In this document: piece after piece, positions 17,932 through 27,536 of the stretch | Layout of the letters: every line of letters starts with the position of its first letter | How positions within the stretch are numbered: position 1 is the stretch's first letter | Origin: an uncultured Hyphomonadaceae bacterium | GTDB taxonomy: Bacteria > Pseudomonadota > Alphaproteobacteria > Caulobacterales > Maricaulaceae | NCBI GenBank assembly: GCA_913058335.1 | Contig: CAJXPX010000010.1 | Span: forward strand, 62,001 to 126,000 | Length of the DNA: 64,000 nt | Direction: 5' to 3' | Program-made: the position numbers and the translations under genes | The notes under the pieces: generated by a model | The model's input: the letters and a program-made list of their open reading frames with translations, nothing else | Told to the model about the DNA's origin: nothing | Database searches by the model: none

Positions 17932-18932
17932 AGAACTTCCGTTTTGTGAACGCGGGAAAGAAGGGTGATAAGCGCGTTTTGAATATCCAACTCTCCCGAA
18001 AGAATGTCGGCAACTGCGGCGCTGATGGGCATGTCGACGTTAAGCTTCGCCGCCATTTCTTTCAAGGCCGGGGCCGTTGCGACTCCTTCGGTTACGCTGT
18101 TTCGCGACTCCATAATCTCTTCAAGAGTCTGCCCGCGCCCTAAAGCTAGACCACAGGACATATTCCGAGATTGCTCGGAGGAACAGGTTAGAACCAAATC
18201 GCCTAGGCCGCAGAGCCCTGTCAGTGTTTCCGGCTCGCAGCCAAGGGCCACACCCAGACGCCGCATTTCAGCAAACCCGCGGGCTATAATCGCGGCATGA
18301 GCTGAACGGCCCAACTCCATGCCCAGTACCATCCCGCAAGCAATGGCAAGGACGTTTTTAACGGCGCCGCCAATTTCAGCGCCTAAAACATCTGTTGAGA
18401 GATAAGGGCGGAAGGTCGGCGCCGCAACGGATTCGATTAAGTCTTCTCCAATGTCTTTGTCTTTACACGCCAGCGTTACTGCGGTTGGAAGGCCCTTGGC
18501 CACATCAATAGCGAAACTGGGACCGGAAAGAACGGCGGGTATGACATCCGGTAAGACCTCGCTTAAAACATCGGACATAAATTCGCGCGTGCTAATCTCA
18601 ATCCCTTTGGAACATAGGATAACTGGCTTGCCGGCTAAAGCAGCCTCTTTTTTCAGGGCCTCCAAAGTACGTCTTGTGTGTTGCGCCGGAACGACTGAAA
18701 GTAAGGCATCACAATTTGCAAGAGACTTGAGGTCCTGCGTGGCTTTGACCTTTGGAGATAGTCTCGCCTCCGGAAGGTAGAGTGTATTGCAGTTTTCATT
18801 ATTAATGGACTCGACGCACTCTTTTTCAAATGCCCAAAGCGTCACGTCGCGGCCACCTTTGGCGAGACTTTGGGCAAGAGCTGTGCCCCATGCGCCCGCG
18901 CCAATAACACCAAAATTTTGATACGCCGTCAT
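17928..18932 (-). CDS. gpsA: NAD(P)-dependent glycerol-3-phosphate dehydrogenase GpsA
   Basis: GpsA reduces dihydroxyacetone phosphate to sn-glycerol 3-phosphate, the backbone of phospholipids. The 334-residue product begins with the dinucleotide motif [13 protein letters not shown] (8-20), and has SVVPAQ, the CSKGIE and SGPSFA segments, and the catalytic-lysine region [13 protein letters not shown]. Typical length. It overlaps tsaD upstream and yciI downstream by 4 bp each, so the three genes form one tightly packed leftward unit. Confidence 0.96.
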   Translation of the reverse strand: MTAYQNFGVIGAGAWGTALAQSLAKGGRDVTLWAFEKECVESINNENCNTLYLPEARLSPKVKATQDLKSLANCDALLSVVPAQHTRRTLEALKKEAALAGKPVILCSKGIEISTREFMSDVLSEVLPDVIPAVLSGPSFAIDVAKGLPTAVTLACKDKDIGEDLIESVAAPTFRPYLSTDVLGAEIGGAVKNVLAIACGMVLGMELGRSAHAAIIARGFAEMRRLGVALGCEPETLTGLCGLGDLVLTCSSEQSRNMSCGLALGRGQTLEEIMESRNSVTEGVATAPALKEMAAKLNVDMPISAAVADILSGELDIQNALITLLSRVHKTEVL

Positions 18933-20056
18933 GATTTAGGGCCTTTCTTGCCGAACCCGCTGGCGGGGTTTGCTTGGGCGGATTCAGTATCAAGAGGCCA
19001 GCGGGGGCGTGCTTTGACTCCAAGCTCGTCCGTTTGGCCGGCGGCGAGTTTCGCGGCGCCGGCCAAAGCGATCATGGCGGCGTTATCTGTACAGAATTTC
19101 AAAGGCGGGGCAAAAAAGCTCATACTATTAGAAGTCGCCAGCTGGGTTAATCGTTCCCGAAGCGCTTTGTTGGCGGCTACGCCGCCGGCGACGACAAATC
19201 GTTTGGCGTTCTCTCCATGCGCTTCTTTGAACATCGTCATCGCTTTGCCGGTCCGTTCGGCCAGTACATCGGAAACAGCACGTTGGAAACTCGCGGCGAT
19301 ATCGGCTTTGGCTTTATCTGTTTGTTCGCTTGCTTCCCAAGCGCGGGCAACGGCGGTTTTTAATCCAGCAAAAGAGAAATCTGCATGATCGCGTCCTTTG
19401 AACGGACGGGGGAGTTTTATGGATTCCGGATCGCCTTTGACGGCCCATTTTTCTACGTTCGGGCCTCCGGGAAAGCCGAGGCCCATGACTTTGGCGGATT
19501 TATCAAATGCTTCGCCCGCTGCATCGTCTACAGTGCTCCCAAGTCGGGTATAGTCGCCGAGCCCATTGACGGAGAGAAGCTGTGTGTGGCCCCCTGAGAC
19601 GAGTAAGAGAAGATAAGGAAAAGGGCAGGGTTCCGCCAGTCGGGGGGAGAGCGCATGTCCTTCCAGATGATTCACCGCCAAAAGGGGTTTTTCTAGTGCG
19701 AGTGCTAACCCCTTTGCTGCGAGCAATCCAGAGATAACGCCTCCAATAAGTCCCGGCCCTGAGGTTGCGGCAATGCCGGATAGCGCGTCATAACCTAAGC
19801 CAGAAGCCTCCATGGCTTGCTCGACAATTCCGTCAATCTTTTGCATATGAGCGCGGGCGGCGATTTCCGGCACAACGCCGCCAAAGGGCGCGTGGGCTTC
19901 ATCTTGACTGGCAATAATCGAGCTGAGAATCTCGACATCGTCCTCGCCGCGATAACGCAATACGGAGGCGGCAGTCTCGTCGCAGCTCGATTCAATGCCC
20001 AGAACTAAGAGGTCCGGTGCGCTCTGAAGAGTTTCATCTGAAAAATTAGTGGTCAC
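18929..20056 (-). CDS. tsaD: tRNA N6-adenosine threonylcarbamoyltransferase TsaD
   Basis: TsaD transfers the threonylcarbamoyl group to A37 of ANN-decoding tRNAs together with TsaB and TsaE. The 375-residue product is longer than the 337-residue E. coli protein because of a short N-terminal extension and a C-terminal Pro/Lys-rich tail. The fold motifs are [11 protein letters not shown] (18-28) and the iron-binding NHLEGH with His130 and His134; VSGGHTQL and the glycine-rich [10 protein letters not shown] follow. Its partner TsaE is in the same window at 53632. The start lies 29 bp from the divergent hemC. Confidence 0.95.
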   Translation of the reverse strand: MTTNFSDETLQSAPDLLVLGIESSCDETAASVLRYRGEDDVEILSSIIASQDEAHAPFGGVVPEIAARAHMQKIDGIVEQAMEASGLGYDALSGIAATSGPGLIGGVISGLLAAKGLALALEKPLLAVNHLEGHALSPRLAEPCPFPYLLLLVSGGHTQLLSVNGLGDYTRLGSTVDDAAGEAFDKSAKVMGLGFPGGPNVEKWAVKGDPESIKLPRPFKGRDHADFSFAGLKTAVARAWEASEQTDKAKADIAASFQRAVSDVLAERTGKAMTMFKEAHGENAKRFVVAGGVAANKALRERLTQLATSNSMSFFAPPLKFCTDNAAMIALAGAAKLAAGQTDELGVKARPRWPLDTESAQANPASGFGKKGPKS

Positions 20057-20085
20057 GAAAGCTGGATAAGGTTAGTCGTGCCAGG

Positions 20086-21015
20086 ATGCAACATGGACTA
20101 ACAATTGGAACGCGGGGATCTCCGCTTGCGCTCTATCAGGCACATTTGGTGCAGCGCCTTTTGGCGGAAACGTCAGGACGTTCGGCGCAAGACTTTCCGG
20201 TGCGGATTCTTAAAACCTCCGGCGATCGTCTCAAAGGGCATTTGCGTGATTTTGGCGGTAAAGGGCTCTTCACTAAAGAATTGGAAGAGGCTCTGGTGTC
20301 TGGCGAGATAGATATCGCGGTCCATTCTATGAAAGACGTGCCCACGGTTGGGCAGGAAAGTCTCGAAATTTCTGCTATTCTACCGCGAGAAGATCCTCGT
20401 GATGCGTTTATTTCGGAAAAATATGCCAAGTTAGACGATCTGCCCGAGGGCGCTTTAGTCGGATCGGCGTCTATTCGCCGCCGCGCGCAGCTCTCCGCCA
20501 TGCGGCCTGATATTCAATTTTGCCTCTTGCGCGGAAATGTCGGGACACGGCTTCAAAAACTTGCTGATGACGTGTGTGACGCAACATTTCTCGCTTGCGC
20601 CGGACTAAAGCGCCTTGACCAAGAAGGCGTTATCACCGAGGCGATCTCAACAGAAAGAATGCTACCCGCTCCGGCACAGGGCGCCATTGGCATTGAAATC
20701 CGTAAATCGGATAAAGCGGCCAAAGGGCTAATAAAGCCGCTTAATTGCAAAGCTTCCGAGCTGAGTATCACGGCAGAGCGGGCTTTTCTGCGTGCGCTTG
20801 ACGGCTCTTGTCGCACACCGATTGCAGCGCTCGCTGTCTGGGATGGTAAAATCATGAACTTTAAAGGTGAAGTGGTGGCTAAAGATGGCTCTGCCCGGTT
20901 TGGAGGTGAAGATGTCGTCGCCGTCTCCAATTCCATAGACGCTTATGATCTGGGCTATCAATTAGGGCAAACAGTTCGTCAGGCCGCAGGTAAGCATATA
21001 GACTGGGATGAATAA
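20086..21015 (+). CDS. hemC: Hydroxymethylbilane synthase HemC
   Basis: HemC polymerises four porphobilinogen units into hydroxymethylbilane for haem and related tetrapyrroles. The 309-residue product has the N-terminal TIGTRGSPLALYQ, the DIAVHSMKDVP motif with the catalytic Asp, RRRAQL substrate arginines, and Cys242 in LDGSCRTP, which holds the dipyrromethane cofactor. It is divergent from tsaD with a very short spacer and overlaps hemD by 8 bp, so the two are co-translated. Confidence 0.96.
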   Translation: MQHGLTIGTRGSPLALYQAHLVQRLLAETSGRSAQDFPVRILKTSGDRLKGHLRDFGGKGLFTKELEEALVSGEIDIAVHSMKDVPTVGQESLEISAILPREDPRDAFISEKYAKLDDLPEGALVGSASIRRRAQLSAMRPDIQFCLLRGNVGTRLQKLADDVCDATFLACAGLKRLDQEGVITEAISTERMLPAPAQGAIGIEIRKSDKAAKGLIKPLNCKASELSITAERAFLRALDGSCRTPIAALAVWDGKIMNFKGEVVAKDGSARFGGEDVVAVSNSIDAYDLGYQLGQTVRQAAGKHIDWDE

Positions 21016-21703
21016 ACGTCCAAAAATATGGATCACGCAAAGCCTACCCCGCGCGCGGGAGACGGCGAAAAACTATGCTGATTTGGGGTTTGAACCGGTT
21101 GTCTCTCCGGTTTTGCAGATATTGGCTATAAGTCCTGCGCCGTCGCCGCCAAACAATAACACTCTCTTGATTTTTAGCTCGCAAAATGGCGTTCGCCTTT
21201 TCGCGGAGACGTGCGTTGAACGCACAAACTCTGTTATATGTGTCGGGGACGCCACGGCAGAATTGGCGAGATCCGTTGGCTTCGTTCATGTGAGGTCGGC
21301 GGAGGGTGACGCTCAAGACGTTGTAAACTTAGTGCTGACATCAGTACCACGTTCGCAAACATTACGACATTGCTGCGGAAAGCATCTCCAGGGCGGTATC
21401 GCCGAACAGTTAACAGAGGCTGGGTATCAAATTAAACGAGTAGTATATTATGAAGCTTCGCCAGCGGTGCGGACGGATGTCAATATAGAAGAAATCAGCT
21501 ATGCTGCCCTATATTCGCCGCGAGGAGCGTCGGCTTTTGTCCATATGCTTGAAGCAAAACGTGTGACGCATCTGACCACTCTTTCGATCAGTGCGGCAAC
21601 AGATAAGGTTTTGGAACCGTTGAGTTTGGCCAGCCGTTTAATAGCCGATACGCCGGATCAGGCCGCTATGTTGACAACATTGCGATCCCATTATTCAGAC
21701 TAA
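21008..21703 (+). CDS. hemD: Uroporphyrinogen-III synthase HemD
   Basis: HemD closes hydroxymethylbilane into uroporphyrinogen III with inversion of ring D. The 231-residue product is diverged, as is normal for the family. It shows the expected N-terminal ITQSLPRARETAKNYADLGFEPVVSPVL, FSSQNGVRLF, VGDATAELARSVGF, RSQTLRHCCGKHLQGGIAEQL and ALYSPRGASAFV segments. Position after hemC with an 8-bp overlap, and before a mitofilin-like gene and hemY, matches the conserved alphaproteobacterial order and makes the call firm despite weak sequence conservation. Confidence 0.92.
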   Translation: MNKRPKIWITQSLPRARETAKNYADLGFEPVVSPVLQILAISPAPSPPNNNTLLIFSSQNGVRLFAETCVERTNSVICVGDATAELARSVGFVHVRSAEGDAQDVVNLVLTSVPRSQTLRHCCGKHLQGGIAEQLTEAGYQIKRVVYYEASPAVRTDVNIEEISYAALYSPRGASAFVHMLEAKRVTHLTTLSISAATDKVLEPLSLASRLIADTPDQAAMLTTLRSHYSD

Positions 21704-21721
21704 CAGGAAAGAGACGAATTG

Positions 21722-22642
21722 ATGACAGAGTCTGATAATTTGGAAGCTGAAGCGTCTGATAATTTGGAAGCAGAAGCCGGCGAGGAGACCTCGGAAGCCG
21801 AAACTGAAACGACTTTTGCGAATGACGAAAAGCCATATAACGGGCGAAGAGAATTGGGTCTACTCCCGATTTTGGGATTGTTTTTGCTTGCTGCGGCGCT
21901 GGGAGCCATAGGCGGCGCTTACGGAACACACTATCTTTTTCCTCCCGCTAGTGTGGAGGATTTACGTGCTGACGTTCAGAAAGACGTGGCTCAAATTGAC
22001 GCCAAAACACAAACGGATATGGACGGCATCCGTCAAGAGATGACTAAGCTCAAAAAGATAAGCTCTCGTGCAAATTCAGACGCTGACTTTAAAAGAGCTC
22101 TGAACGCTATAGATCAGAGGTTAGAGGCGGTAGAAAGTCTCCCCTCGCCAAACCTGCCAGAGATCAGTCCCGAAACGATAGCGGCTTTGAAAGCTGCTCA
22201 GGCTGATGGATTTGATTGGCCTGAAACCGACTCTATAAATACACAGATTTCAGAACTAACGTCGAAAACAGAGGCGTTAGAGTCTCAGATAAAAGGTTTA
22301 AACGGCCAAATTGGATCGCTTGAAGCCGTTCTAAAAACCCAAGCGGCCCGTCCAGAGATGAGGCCAGCCGGCATCGTCAAACCCCGCAGTCCTGACTTTC
22401 CAAAGCAAGCGCTTTTGAATGCGGCCAATACGAGATCCGAGTCACAAGGCTTTTTAAGCCGCACATTGAATAAGCATGTCAGTGTAGATAGTCCTGACAG
22501 CCCGAAAACTCTAATCAAGAAAATCGAAACCGCCTATGAAAAAGGCGATATTTACACGGCGATAAAAACTTTTGACCAACTGCCGATAGAAATTCAGACA
22601 GCGGGTCAGGACTGGCGCGACGCTGCAGAACGTTTAAAGTGA
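21722..22642 (+). CDS. Mitofilin-like inner-membrane coiled-coil protein
   Basis: The product is 306 residues. It has an acidic N-terminal cytoplasmic region that starts with a tandem SDNLEAEA repeat, one membrane segment at about 45-68 ([22 protein letters not shown]), a long periplasmic coiled coil (about 75-220) and a conserved C-terminal helical domain. This layout and the position between hemD and hemY match the alphaproteobacterial relatives of mitochondrial Mic60/mitofilin (COG4223), which are linked to membrane shaping. The ATG at 21722 follows AGGAAAGAG; the in-frame TTG just before it is less likely. Function is inferred from layout and synteny. Confidence 0.75.
   Translation: MTESDNLEAEASDNLEAEAGEETSEAETETTFANDEKPYNGRRELGLLPILGLFLLAAALGAIGGAYGTHYLFPPASVEDLRADVQKDVAQIDAKTQTDMDGIRQEMTKLKKISSRANSDADFKRALNAIDQRLEAVESLPSPNLPEISPETIAALKAAQADGFDWPETDSINTQISELTSKTEALESQIKGLNGQIGSLEAVLKTQAARPEMRPAGIVKPRSPDFPKQALLNAANTRSESQGFLSRTLNKHVSVDSPDSPKTLIKKIETAYEKGDIYTAIKTFDQLPIEIQTAGQDWRDAAERLK
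21731..21778 (+). repeat. 24-bp in-frame tandem duplication in the mitofilin-like gene
   Basis: Two adjacent 24-bp units starting TCTGATAATTTGGAAGC differ at two positions and encode SDNLEAEA twice at residues 4-19. The repeat lengthens the acidic N-terminal tail by eight residues without breaking the frame. It looks like a recent local duplication in a low-constraint segment. Confidence 0.8.
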
Positions 22643-22662
22643 CCTGAACGGATACAATCTTT

Positions 22663-24183
22663 ATGACAAAATATGTAATCGCCATTTTACTATTTATTGC
22701 GCTGCTAGCCGGGTTTTTGCTCTATGTCGGCGATAACGCCGCATTGACCCTGACTTCTACGGCAGAGGCAGGCCTGTTTCAGTTCAGTCCGATTACTCTG
22801 ACTTGGCAGGCCGTGATTGTCTTTACAACCGCGATAATTGTCTTCACGCTATTGACTTGGACTTTGCTGACATGGCTTTGGCGATTGCCCTCCCGTATTC
22901 GCTCCGGCGTAGGTTTACGCCGACGTAATCAGGCATTGGACGCTATGGAAGACGCGCTTCTGGCCGGAGCAGATGGAGATTGCGACAAAGCGCGGAAAAA
23001 AGCGGAAAAAGCCCGTAATCTGATAGGATCTGAAGATTTGGGACGGATTGTGAGCGCGCAAGCAGCGGAAGCTTGCGGAGATCAAACAGAGGCTGTGGCG
23101 CAATATACCGCTATGCTGGAGTCCGATAAAACCCGCGCCACAGGGCAACATGGGCTGGCGCGCAATCTTCTTGCAACTGGCGACCTCTCCGGTGCGATTG
23201 AACAGGCACAAATAGCTTATGCGGATAATAAGAATGCCCGCTGGGCTTTTGATGTTCTGTTTCAGGCGCAGATGGCAGATTACCAATGGAATGAAGCGGC
23301 AAAAACTCTGGAAATGGGCGAGCGCCGCAAGCATATCGACAAAGAGGCCGCGCGCCGCCGCCGCGCTGTCCTACTCAGCGCAGAGGCCGACCGCATAAGG
23401 GAGACGGGTCAAACGCGTCTTGCCACGGATCTCGCTAGCCGAGCCGCCAGTGAAACGCCTGAGTTTGCTCCGGGGGTGGCTTTAGCCGCGAATCTGCTCA
23501 ATCTTACAGGAGAGAAGAAAAAGGCGGTTTCTTTAATTGAAAAGGCCTGGGCTAAACGGCCTCATCCGGCTTTGGCAATCGCGCTTTTAGATTTGATTGG
23601 AACAGAGACTCCAAAATCGCGGAGCAAACGAATTGAATCCTTGATCAAAGCCAATCCTTCCCATCGTGAATCTCATATGTTGGATGCGGAAGAGAAGTTA
23701 AAGGCCGGGGACGGCGTCGCGGCTCTCTCTGTTTTGGCCCCTTATTTGAACCTAGATTCCGAGGAAAAGCCCCCAACGGCAAGGCTGTGCCAACTAGCAG
23801 GGCAAATTGAGGAACATCTTGGAAATATGTCGGATGCGCGTCTTTGGTATGAACGCGCCGCGACTGCGCCGCTGGAGGCTGACTGGTCTGATTTGGACCC
23901 ACAAGGTGATAGCTTTAATTACTCCGATGCGGATTGGCGTCGTCTGACCTTTAGCTTCGGCGAAACCGGAGCGCTTATTCACCCTCGCCATGAGGCAGGC
24001 GCTCCACGCCGCAGGCCGGGTCTGGCCGAACCTCTCCCTTTGGAAACTGAAGCCGTTGTAAAACGTGATTTCGCAGATGTCTCGGAAACAAGAGCAGAGA
24101 ACCTGCCAGAGCCTCCTTCAGGGGAGACAAATAAAAAGGATTTATCTCAACGCCTTGATAGCCTTTTGGATAAGCCAAAATAA
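22663..24183 (+). CDS. hemY: HemY-type membrane TPR protein
   Basis: The product is 506 residues. Two N-terminal membrane helices (about 3-23 and 43-70) form the HemY_N domain, followed by a basic loop (RLPSRIRSGVGLRRRNQALDAMEDALLAGADGD) and helical TPR repeats over about 90-410. The C-terminal 90 residues are proline- and charge-rich and probably disordered. HemY-like proteins are associated with haem synthesis genes but are not enzymes; the name does not mean protoporphyrinogen oxidase. It closes the hemC-hemD-mitofilin-hemY unit and converges on ccmI. Confidence 0.85.
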   Translation: MTKYVIAILLFIALLAGFLLYVGDNAALTLTSTAEAGLFQFSPITLTWQAVIVFTTAIIVFTLLTWTLLTWLWRLPSRIRSGVGLRRRNQALDAMEDALLAGADGDCDKARKKAEKARNLIGSEDLGRIVSAQAAEACGDQTEAVAQYTAMLESDKTRATGQHGLARNLLATGDLSGAIEQAQIAYADNKNARWAFDVLFQAQMADYQWNEAAKTLEMGERRKHIDKEAARRRRAVLLSAEADRIRETGQTRLATDLASRAASETPEFAPGVALAANLLNLTGEKKKAVSLIEKAWAKRPHPALAIALLDLIGTETPKSRSKRIESLIKANPSHRESHMLDAEEKLKAGDGVAALSVLAPYLNLDSEEKPPTARLCQLAGQIEEHLGNMSDARLWYERAATAPLEADWSDLDPQGDSFNYSDADWRRLTFSFGETGALIHPRHEAGAPRRRPGLAEPLPLETEAVVKRDFADVSETRAENLPEPPSGETNKKDLSQRLDSLLDKPK

Positions 24184-24208
24184 AACCGCTTTAGTGTGGA
24201 GCGGCGCT

Positions 24209-24640
24209 CTATTCTTCCAAAGAGGCAGCGAATTCGTCAAATCCGCTTTGGCGGTTTACCTTGGCGATAATGTCCGGTTGATCCGCGTAAAATGCGCTCA
24301 TGGCCTTATGTTCTTCAATGAGCGCGTCCATGTCGCCCAAAACAATCCGTGATCGTATCAAACGGGCCCAGCCTTGGGGGTTGTCTGGATCAGCTTTTAA
24401 ACGCTCTGCAAGACCTTCAACCATCGCGTTAATATCAGGCGTTTGCAGAGAGGGTTGGGACTGCAGTTGCGGTCGGGGTGGAGAGGGCGTCCCTAACAGA
24501 GCGTATAAACTAAGCGAAGAGAGGATAACGCCTCCCATCAAGGCCAGTATCCATACAGGATTTCTGGTTGAATTAGTGAGCGGACCAATTAAAGCGAGGG
24601 CCGTTCCCAGAGCTACAATAAGCAGGATCAGCCAGATCAT
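24209..24640 (-). CDS. ccmI: Short CcmI-like cytochrome c maturation protein
   Basis: CcmI carries apocytochrome c to the haem ligation complex. Here the product is only 143 residues from the ATG at 24640, which overlaps the ccmH stop in ATGA. It has two membrane helices (about 2-18 and 27-47), a proline-rich linker, and a single TPR-like helical pair (DINAMVEGLAERLKADPDNPQGWARLIRSRIVLGDMDALIEEHK). Typical CcmI proteins have several TPRs and over 300 residues, so this copy has lost most of the apocytochrome-binding part. Operon position supports the call. Confidence 0.75.
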   Translation of the reverse strand: MIWLILLIVALGTALALIGPLTNSTRNPVWILALMGGVILSSLSLYALLGTPSPPRPQLQSQPSLQTPDINAMVEGLAERLKADPDNPQGWARLIRSRIVLGDMDALIEEHKAMSAFYADQPDIIAKVNRQSGFDEFAASLEE

Positions 24641-25023
24641 GACGGCCGCCTCCCGGCCCTCAGAAACCAGATGAGACCGCCAAGCAAGAGCAGAAAAGGC
24701 ATGACCCACAATATATAAGTATTGCTCTGAACAGGCGGCTTTAGAAGGACGTAATCGCCGTATTTATCGCGCATAAAGTTGATTACATCTTCATTGCTGT
24801 CCCCGTCTTGGAGACGTGAGTAGACAAGTTTTCTCATATCTTGGGCGAGGGGAGCGTCACTTTCGTCAATGGACTGGTTTTGACATACGACGCATCGCAG
24901 GGATTGGGCAATTTCACGGGCGCGGTCTTCTAGGACAGGATCAGCGCTCACAGTTGGGCCAGCCAGTTGAGCGAATGTCGGCATGGGCCAAAAGAATAAG
25001 AGAATTAAAAACGTCCTCATCAT
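24637..25023 (-). CDS. ccmH: Cytochrome c maturation protein CcmH
   Basis: CcmH is a membrane-anchored thioredoxin-like protein that reduces apocytochrome c or resolves its mixed disulfide with CcmG. The 128-residue product has a signal peptide at about 1-18, the redox motif LRCVVCQNQS with Cys44 and Cys47, and one C-terminal membrane helix (about 103-120, TYILWVMPFLLLLGGLIWFL). This is the short alphaproteobacterial CycL form without the fused TPR part. It overlaps ccmG and ccmI by 4 bp each. Confidence 0.94.
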   Translation of the reverse strand: MMRTFLILLFFWPMPTFAQLAGPTVSADPVLEDRAREIAQSLRCVVCQNQSIDESDAPLAQDMRKLVYSRLQDGDSNEDVINFMRDKYGDYVLLKPPVQSNTYILWVMPFLLLLGGLIWFLRAGRRPS

Positions 25024-25547
25024 TCAGCTTCCAGTTTTTTCAATAGAGGCAGAAACGTTTTCTCCCAGTCTTCGAAACTGATTGCGCCGGAATGTTTATA
25101 ACGGATACGCCCGCTCTCGTCGGTTACAAATGTTTCTGGCGCGCCGCTGACACCAAGGGGAATAGCGAGCTCGCTGTCGGGGTCGAATACGATTAGATCA
25201 TAAGGATCGCCGCGCTTATCCAGCCAAGTTCTGGCTTTCTCCCGTCCGTCGCGCCAGTTCAAACCGACCAAGCGGATATTTTCGTCTTTGGTGATACCCA
25301 TTAATATAGGGTGTTCAACATTACAGGTAACACACCAAGAGCCGAACACATTCACCACGCTGATTTGCCCTTTGACGGTTTGCTCCGTTAAAATGGTGTC
25401 CGGGTCATCAAGAGTGCTTAGAGAAAATTCCGGAAAAGGTTGGTCAATCAGCGCCGCTTCGAGCCGACGAGGATCTTTTGTCAGGCTGATAGCCAGTGCG
25501 ACGCCGAGACCGATAAAGAGGATTATGGGGAGAAGACCACGCATCAT
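25020..25547 (-). CDS. ccmG: Periplasmic thiol:disulfide oxidoreductase CcmG (DsbE)
   Basis: CcmG is a membrane-anchored thioredoxin-like reductant for cytochrome c maturation. The 175-residue product has an N-terminal anchor (about 3-22), the QISVVNVFGSW strand leading to WCVTC at 71-75 (Cys72 and Cys75), and the cis-proline region GAPETFVTDESGRIRYKHSG typical of DsbE. It overlaps ccmF upstream by 4 bp and ccmH downstream by 4 bp. Confidence 0.94.
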   Translation of the reverse strand: MMRGLLPIILFIGLGVALAISLTKDPRRLEAALIDQPFPEFSLSTLDDPDTILTEQTVKGQISVVNVFGSWCVTCNVEHPILMGITKDENIRLVGLNWRDGREKARTWLDKRGDPYDLIVFDPDSELAIPLGVSGAPETFVTDESGRIRYKHSGAISFEDWEKTFLPLLKKLEAE

Positions 25548-27487
25548 GATCTTGTCACCAATTCAGACGCCTTTGAAGGACGTTCTGCGAGGGATCGCGT
25601 GCCTATCAAGGACAGAAACCCTGCCAGAGACATTAAAAGTGCGCCGATCCATATCCAGATAACGGCGGGGTGATAATTTGCCCGCAAAATGTAACCCTCT
25701 TCCGGTGTTCCTTCGCCGAGACCAGCAAATAAGGTGGCGGTGGGACTGAACCGGAAACCGGCTTCGGTAGTAATCATTTCCCGGACCGGGTAGAAACGCT
25801 GTTCGGTATGAAGGATTTTTATGTTCTGGCCATTTTTAGACACGTTGACCTCGCCGCGGCGAAAGGAGTAATTTCTGGTTTCCCCGCCGGAAACATCCCT
25901 AAGGGTAAAAGTGTAACCTGCGACCTCTAGCGACTCGCCTGGTTTAACCCGGCCAATGGTGTCATCGGCCCAGACGCTCATGATGACGGCTCCGGCCGTG
26001 AGAATCGCAACGCCGAGATGAGCGAGCGTGAAGCTCATGAGGTGATATTTGGCTTGTTTCGGCAAGGCGGAAAGTGGGCCTTTTTTACGGAAGGCTTTGA
26101 TCGCGCCGAAAGCGAGATAGGCGGCCAAGGCCAAGCCGAAACCACCCAGAATGGAACGCCCGAATATAAAAGTGAGGGCAATGATTATTAGAGCGCCCGC
26201 GAGGCTTAACATTCCAAATTTCTTTAAGGACGAAAAAGAATCTTTTTGCCATTTTAATAAGGGCGCTGCGCCCATGAAAATGATCAAAATAGCCATAATA
26301 GGCGCGAAAGTCAGATCAAAATAAGGTTTGCCCACGCTGATTTTATCTCCAGTCAAAGCGTCCATTATTAGCGGGTAGAACGTACCAAGAAAAACCGTTG
26401 CCGTCGCCGTGGCAAGAAGGAGGTTGTTCAGTACAAGGCCGCCTTCGCGGGAGACTTGGTCGAACTCTGCCCGCTGAACAAGCATTTTGGCCCGCATCGC
26501 ATAAAGGGACAGAGCGCCGCCTGTCGCCAAGAGGAGCAAAGCGAGGATAAAGACGCCCCGTTCCGGATCGACAGCAAAGGCGTGGACGCTGACCAGAACG
26601 CCGGAGCGGACGATAAATGTCCCGATTAGACTGAGGGAGAACGCCGTAATTGCTAGTAAAACGGTCCAATGCGCCAGATTCTGACGCCGCTCCATCACCA
26701 TAATTGAGTGCAGAAGCGCAGTGCCGATCAGCCAAGGCATGAAGGATACATTTTCAACCGGGTCCCACATCCACCAGCCGCCCCAGCCCAGTTCATAATA
26801 AGCCCAGAGTGAGCCCATTGCGATGCCAAGGGTGAGAAAGCTCCACGATAATAATGACCAAGGTTTCAGAGCTTTGGCCCAAACTTTGTTGATTTCACCA
26901 GAAATAAGCGCGGCGACCGCCATGGAAAAGGCAAGAGAATAGCCGACATAGCCCATATAAAGTAGCGGGGGGTGAATGGCGAGGCCGGGGTCTTGCAGTA
27001 TCGGATTGAGGCCGAGACCGTCCATCGGGGTCGGAAAAAGGCGCTCAAAAGGATTAGAGGTGAACAGAATAAAGCTTATAAACCCGACAGCCAATAGAGC
27101 CTGAATGGCCAACGTCCGCGCTCTGAGAGCAATTGGCAAGGACTTGGAAAAAATCGAGAAAAGAAAACCATAAAGGCCTAGCATGAGGGTCCAAAGCAGA
27201 ATTGACCCCTCGTGATTTCCCCAAACCCCGCTGATTTTATAAAGGAACGGCTTTGTAGTGTGAGAATGGCTTGCCGCCAATTTGACAGAAAAATCTGATA
27301 TTAGAAATGTATATGTCAGACAGGTGAAACTTGCGGCCAAAAGCGCGAATTGAACCCGCGCAGCTTGATCGGCAAAGCCCATCAAAGTCGGGTTTTTTGT
27401 CCTCGCGCCATATAGGGGAAGAACCGCCTGTAAAACAGCGATTACGAGAGCCAAGATGAGGCAAAAATGTCCGATTTCGGCAATCAT
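25544..27487 (-). CDS. ccmF: Haem lyase subunit CcmF
   Basis: CcmF is the large polytopic membrane subunit of the system I cytochrome c haem ligase; it takes haem from CcmE and attaches it to apocytochrome. The 647-residue product has about 15 membrane segments and the tryptophan-rich WGGWWMWDPVENVSFMPW at 235-252. Conserved haem-ligand regions include SGVWGNHEGSILLW (about 86-99) and IHPPLLYMGYVGY (171-183). It starts the leftward ccmF-G-H-I operon. The ccmE gene that often precedes ccmF is not adjacent; yggT lies there instead. Confidence 0.95.
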   Translation of the reverse strand: MIAEIGHFCLILALVIAVLQAVLPLYGARTKNPTLMGFADQAARVQFALLAASFTCLTYTFLISDFSVKLAASHSHTTKPFLYKISGVWGNHEGSILLWTLMLGLYGFLFSIFSKSLPIALRARTLAIQALLAVGFISFILFTSNPFERLFPTPMDGLGLNPILQDPGLAIHPPLLYMGYVGYSLAFSMAVAALISGEINKVWAKALKPWSLLSWSFLTLGIAMGSLWAYYELGWGGWWMWDPVENVSFMPWLIGTALLHSIMVMERRQNLAHWTVLLAITAFSLSLIGTFIVRSGVLVSVHAFAVDPERGVFILALLLLATGGALSLYAMRAKMLVQRAEFDQVSREGGLVLNNLLLATATATVFLGTFYPLIMDALTGDKISVGKPYFDLTFAPIMAILIIFMGAAPLLKWQKDSFSSLKKFGMLSLAGALIIIALTFIFGRSILGGFGLALAAYLAFGAIKAFRKKGPLSALPKQAKYHLMSFTLAHLGVAILTAGAVIMSVWADDTIGRVKPGESLEVAGYTFTLRDVSGGETRNYSFRRGEVNVSKNGQNIKILHTEQRFYPVREMITTEAGFRFSPTATLFAGLGEGTPEEGYILRANYHPAVIWIWIGALLMSLAGFLSLIGTRSLAERPSKASELVTRS

Positions 27488-27536
27488 GTTTGCCTTATAG
27501 AGATTTTAAGTGGATTTGCTGTGCGACAAATACAGC

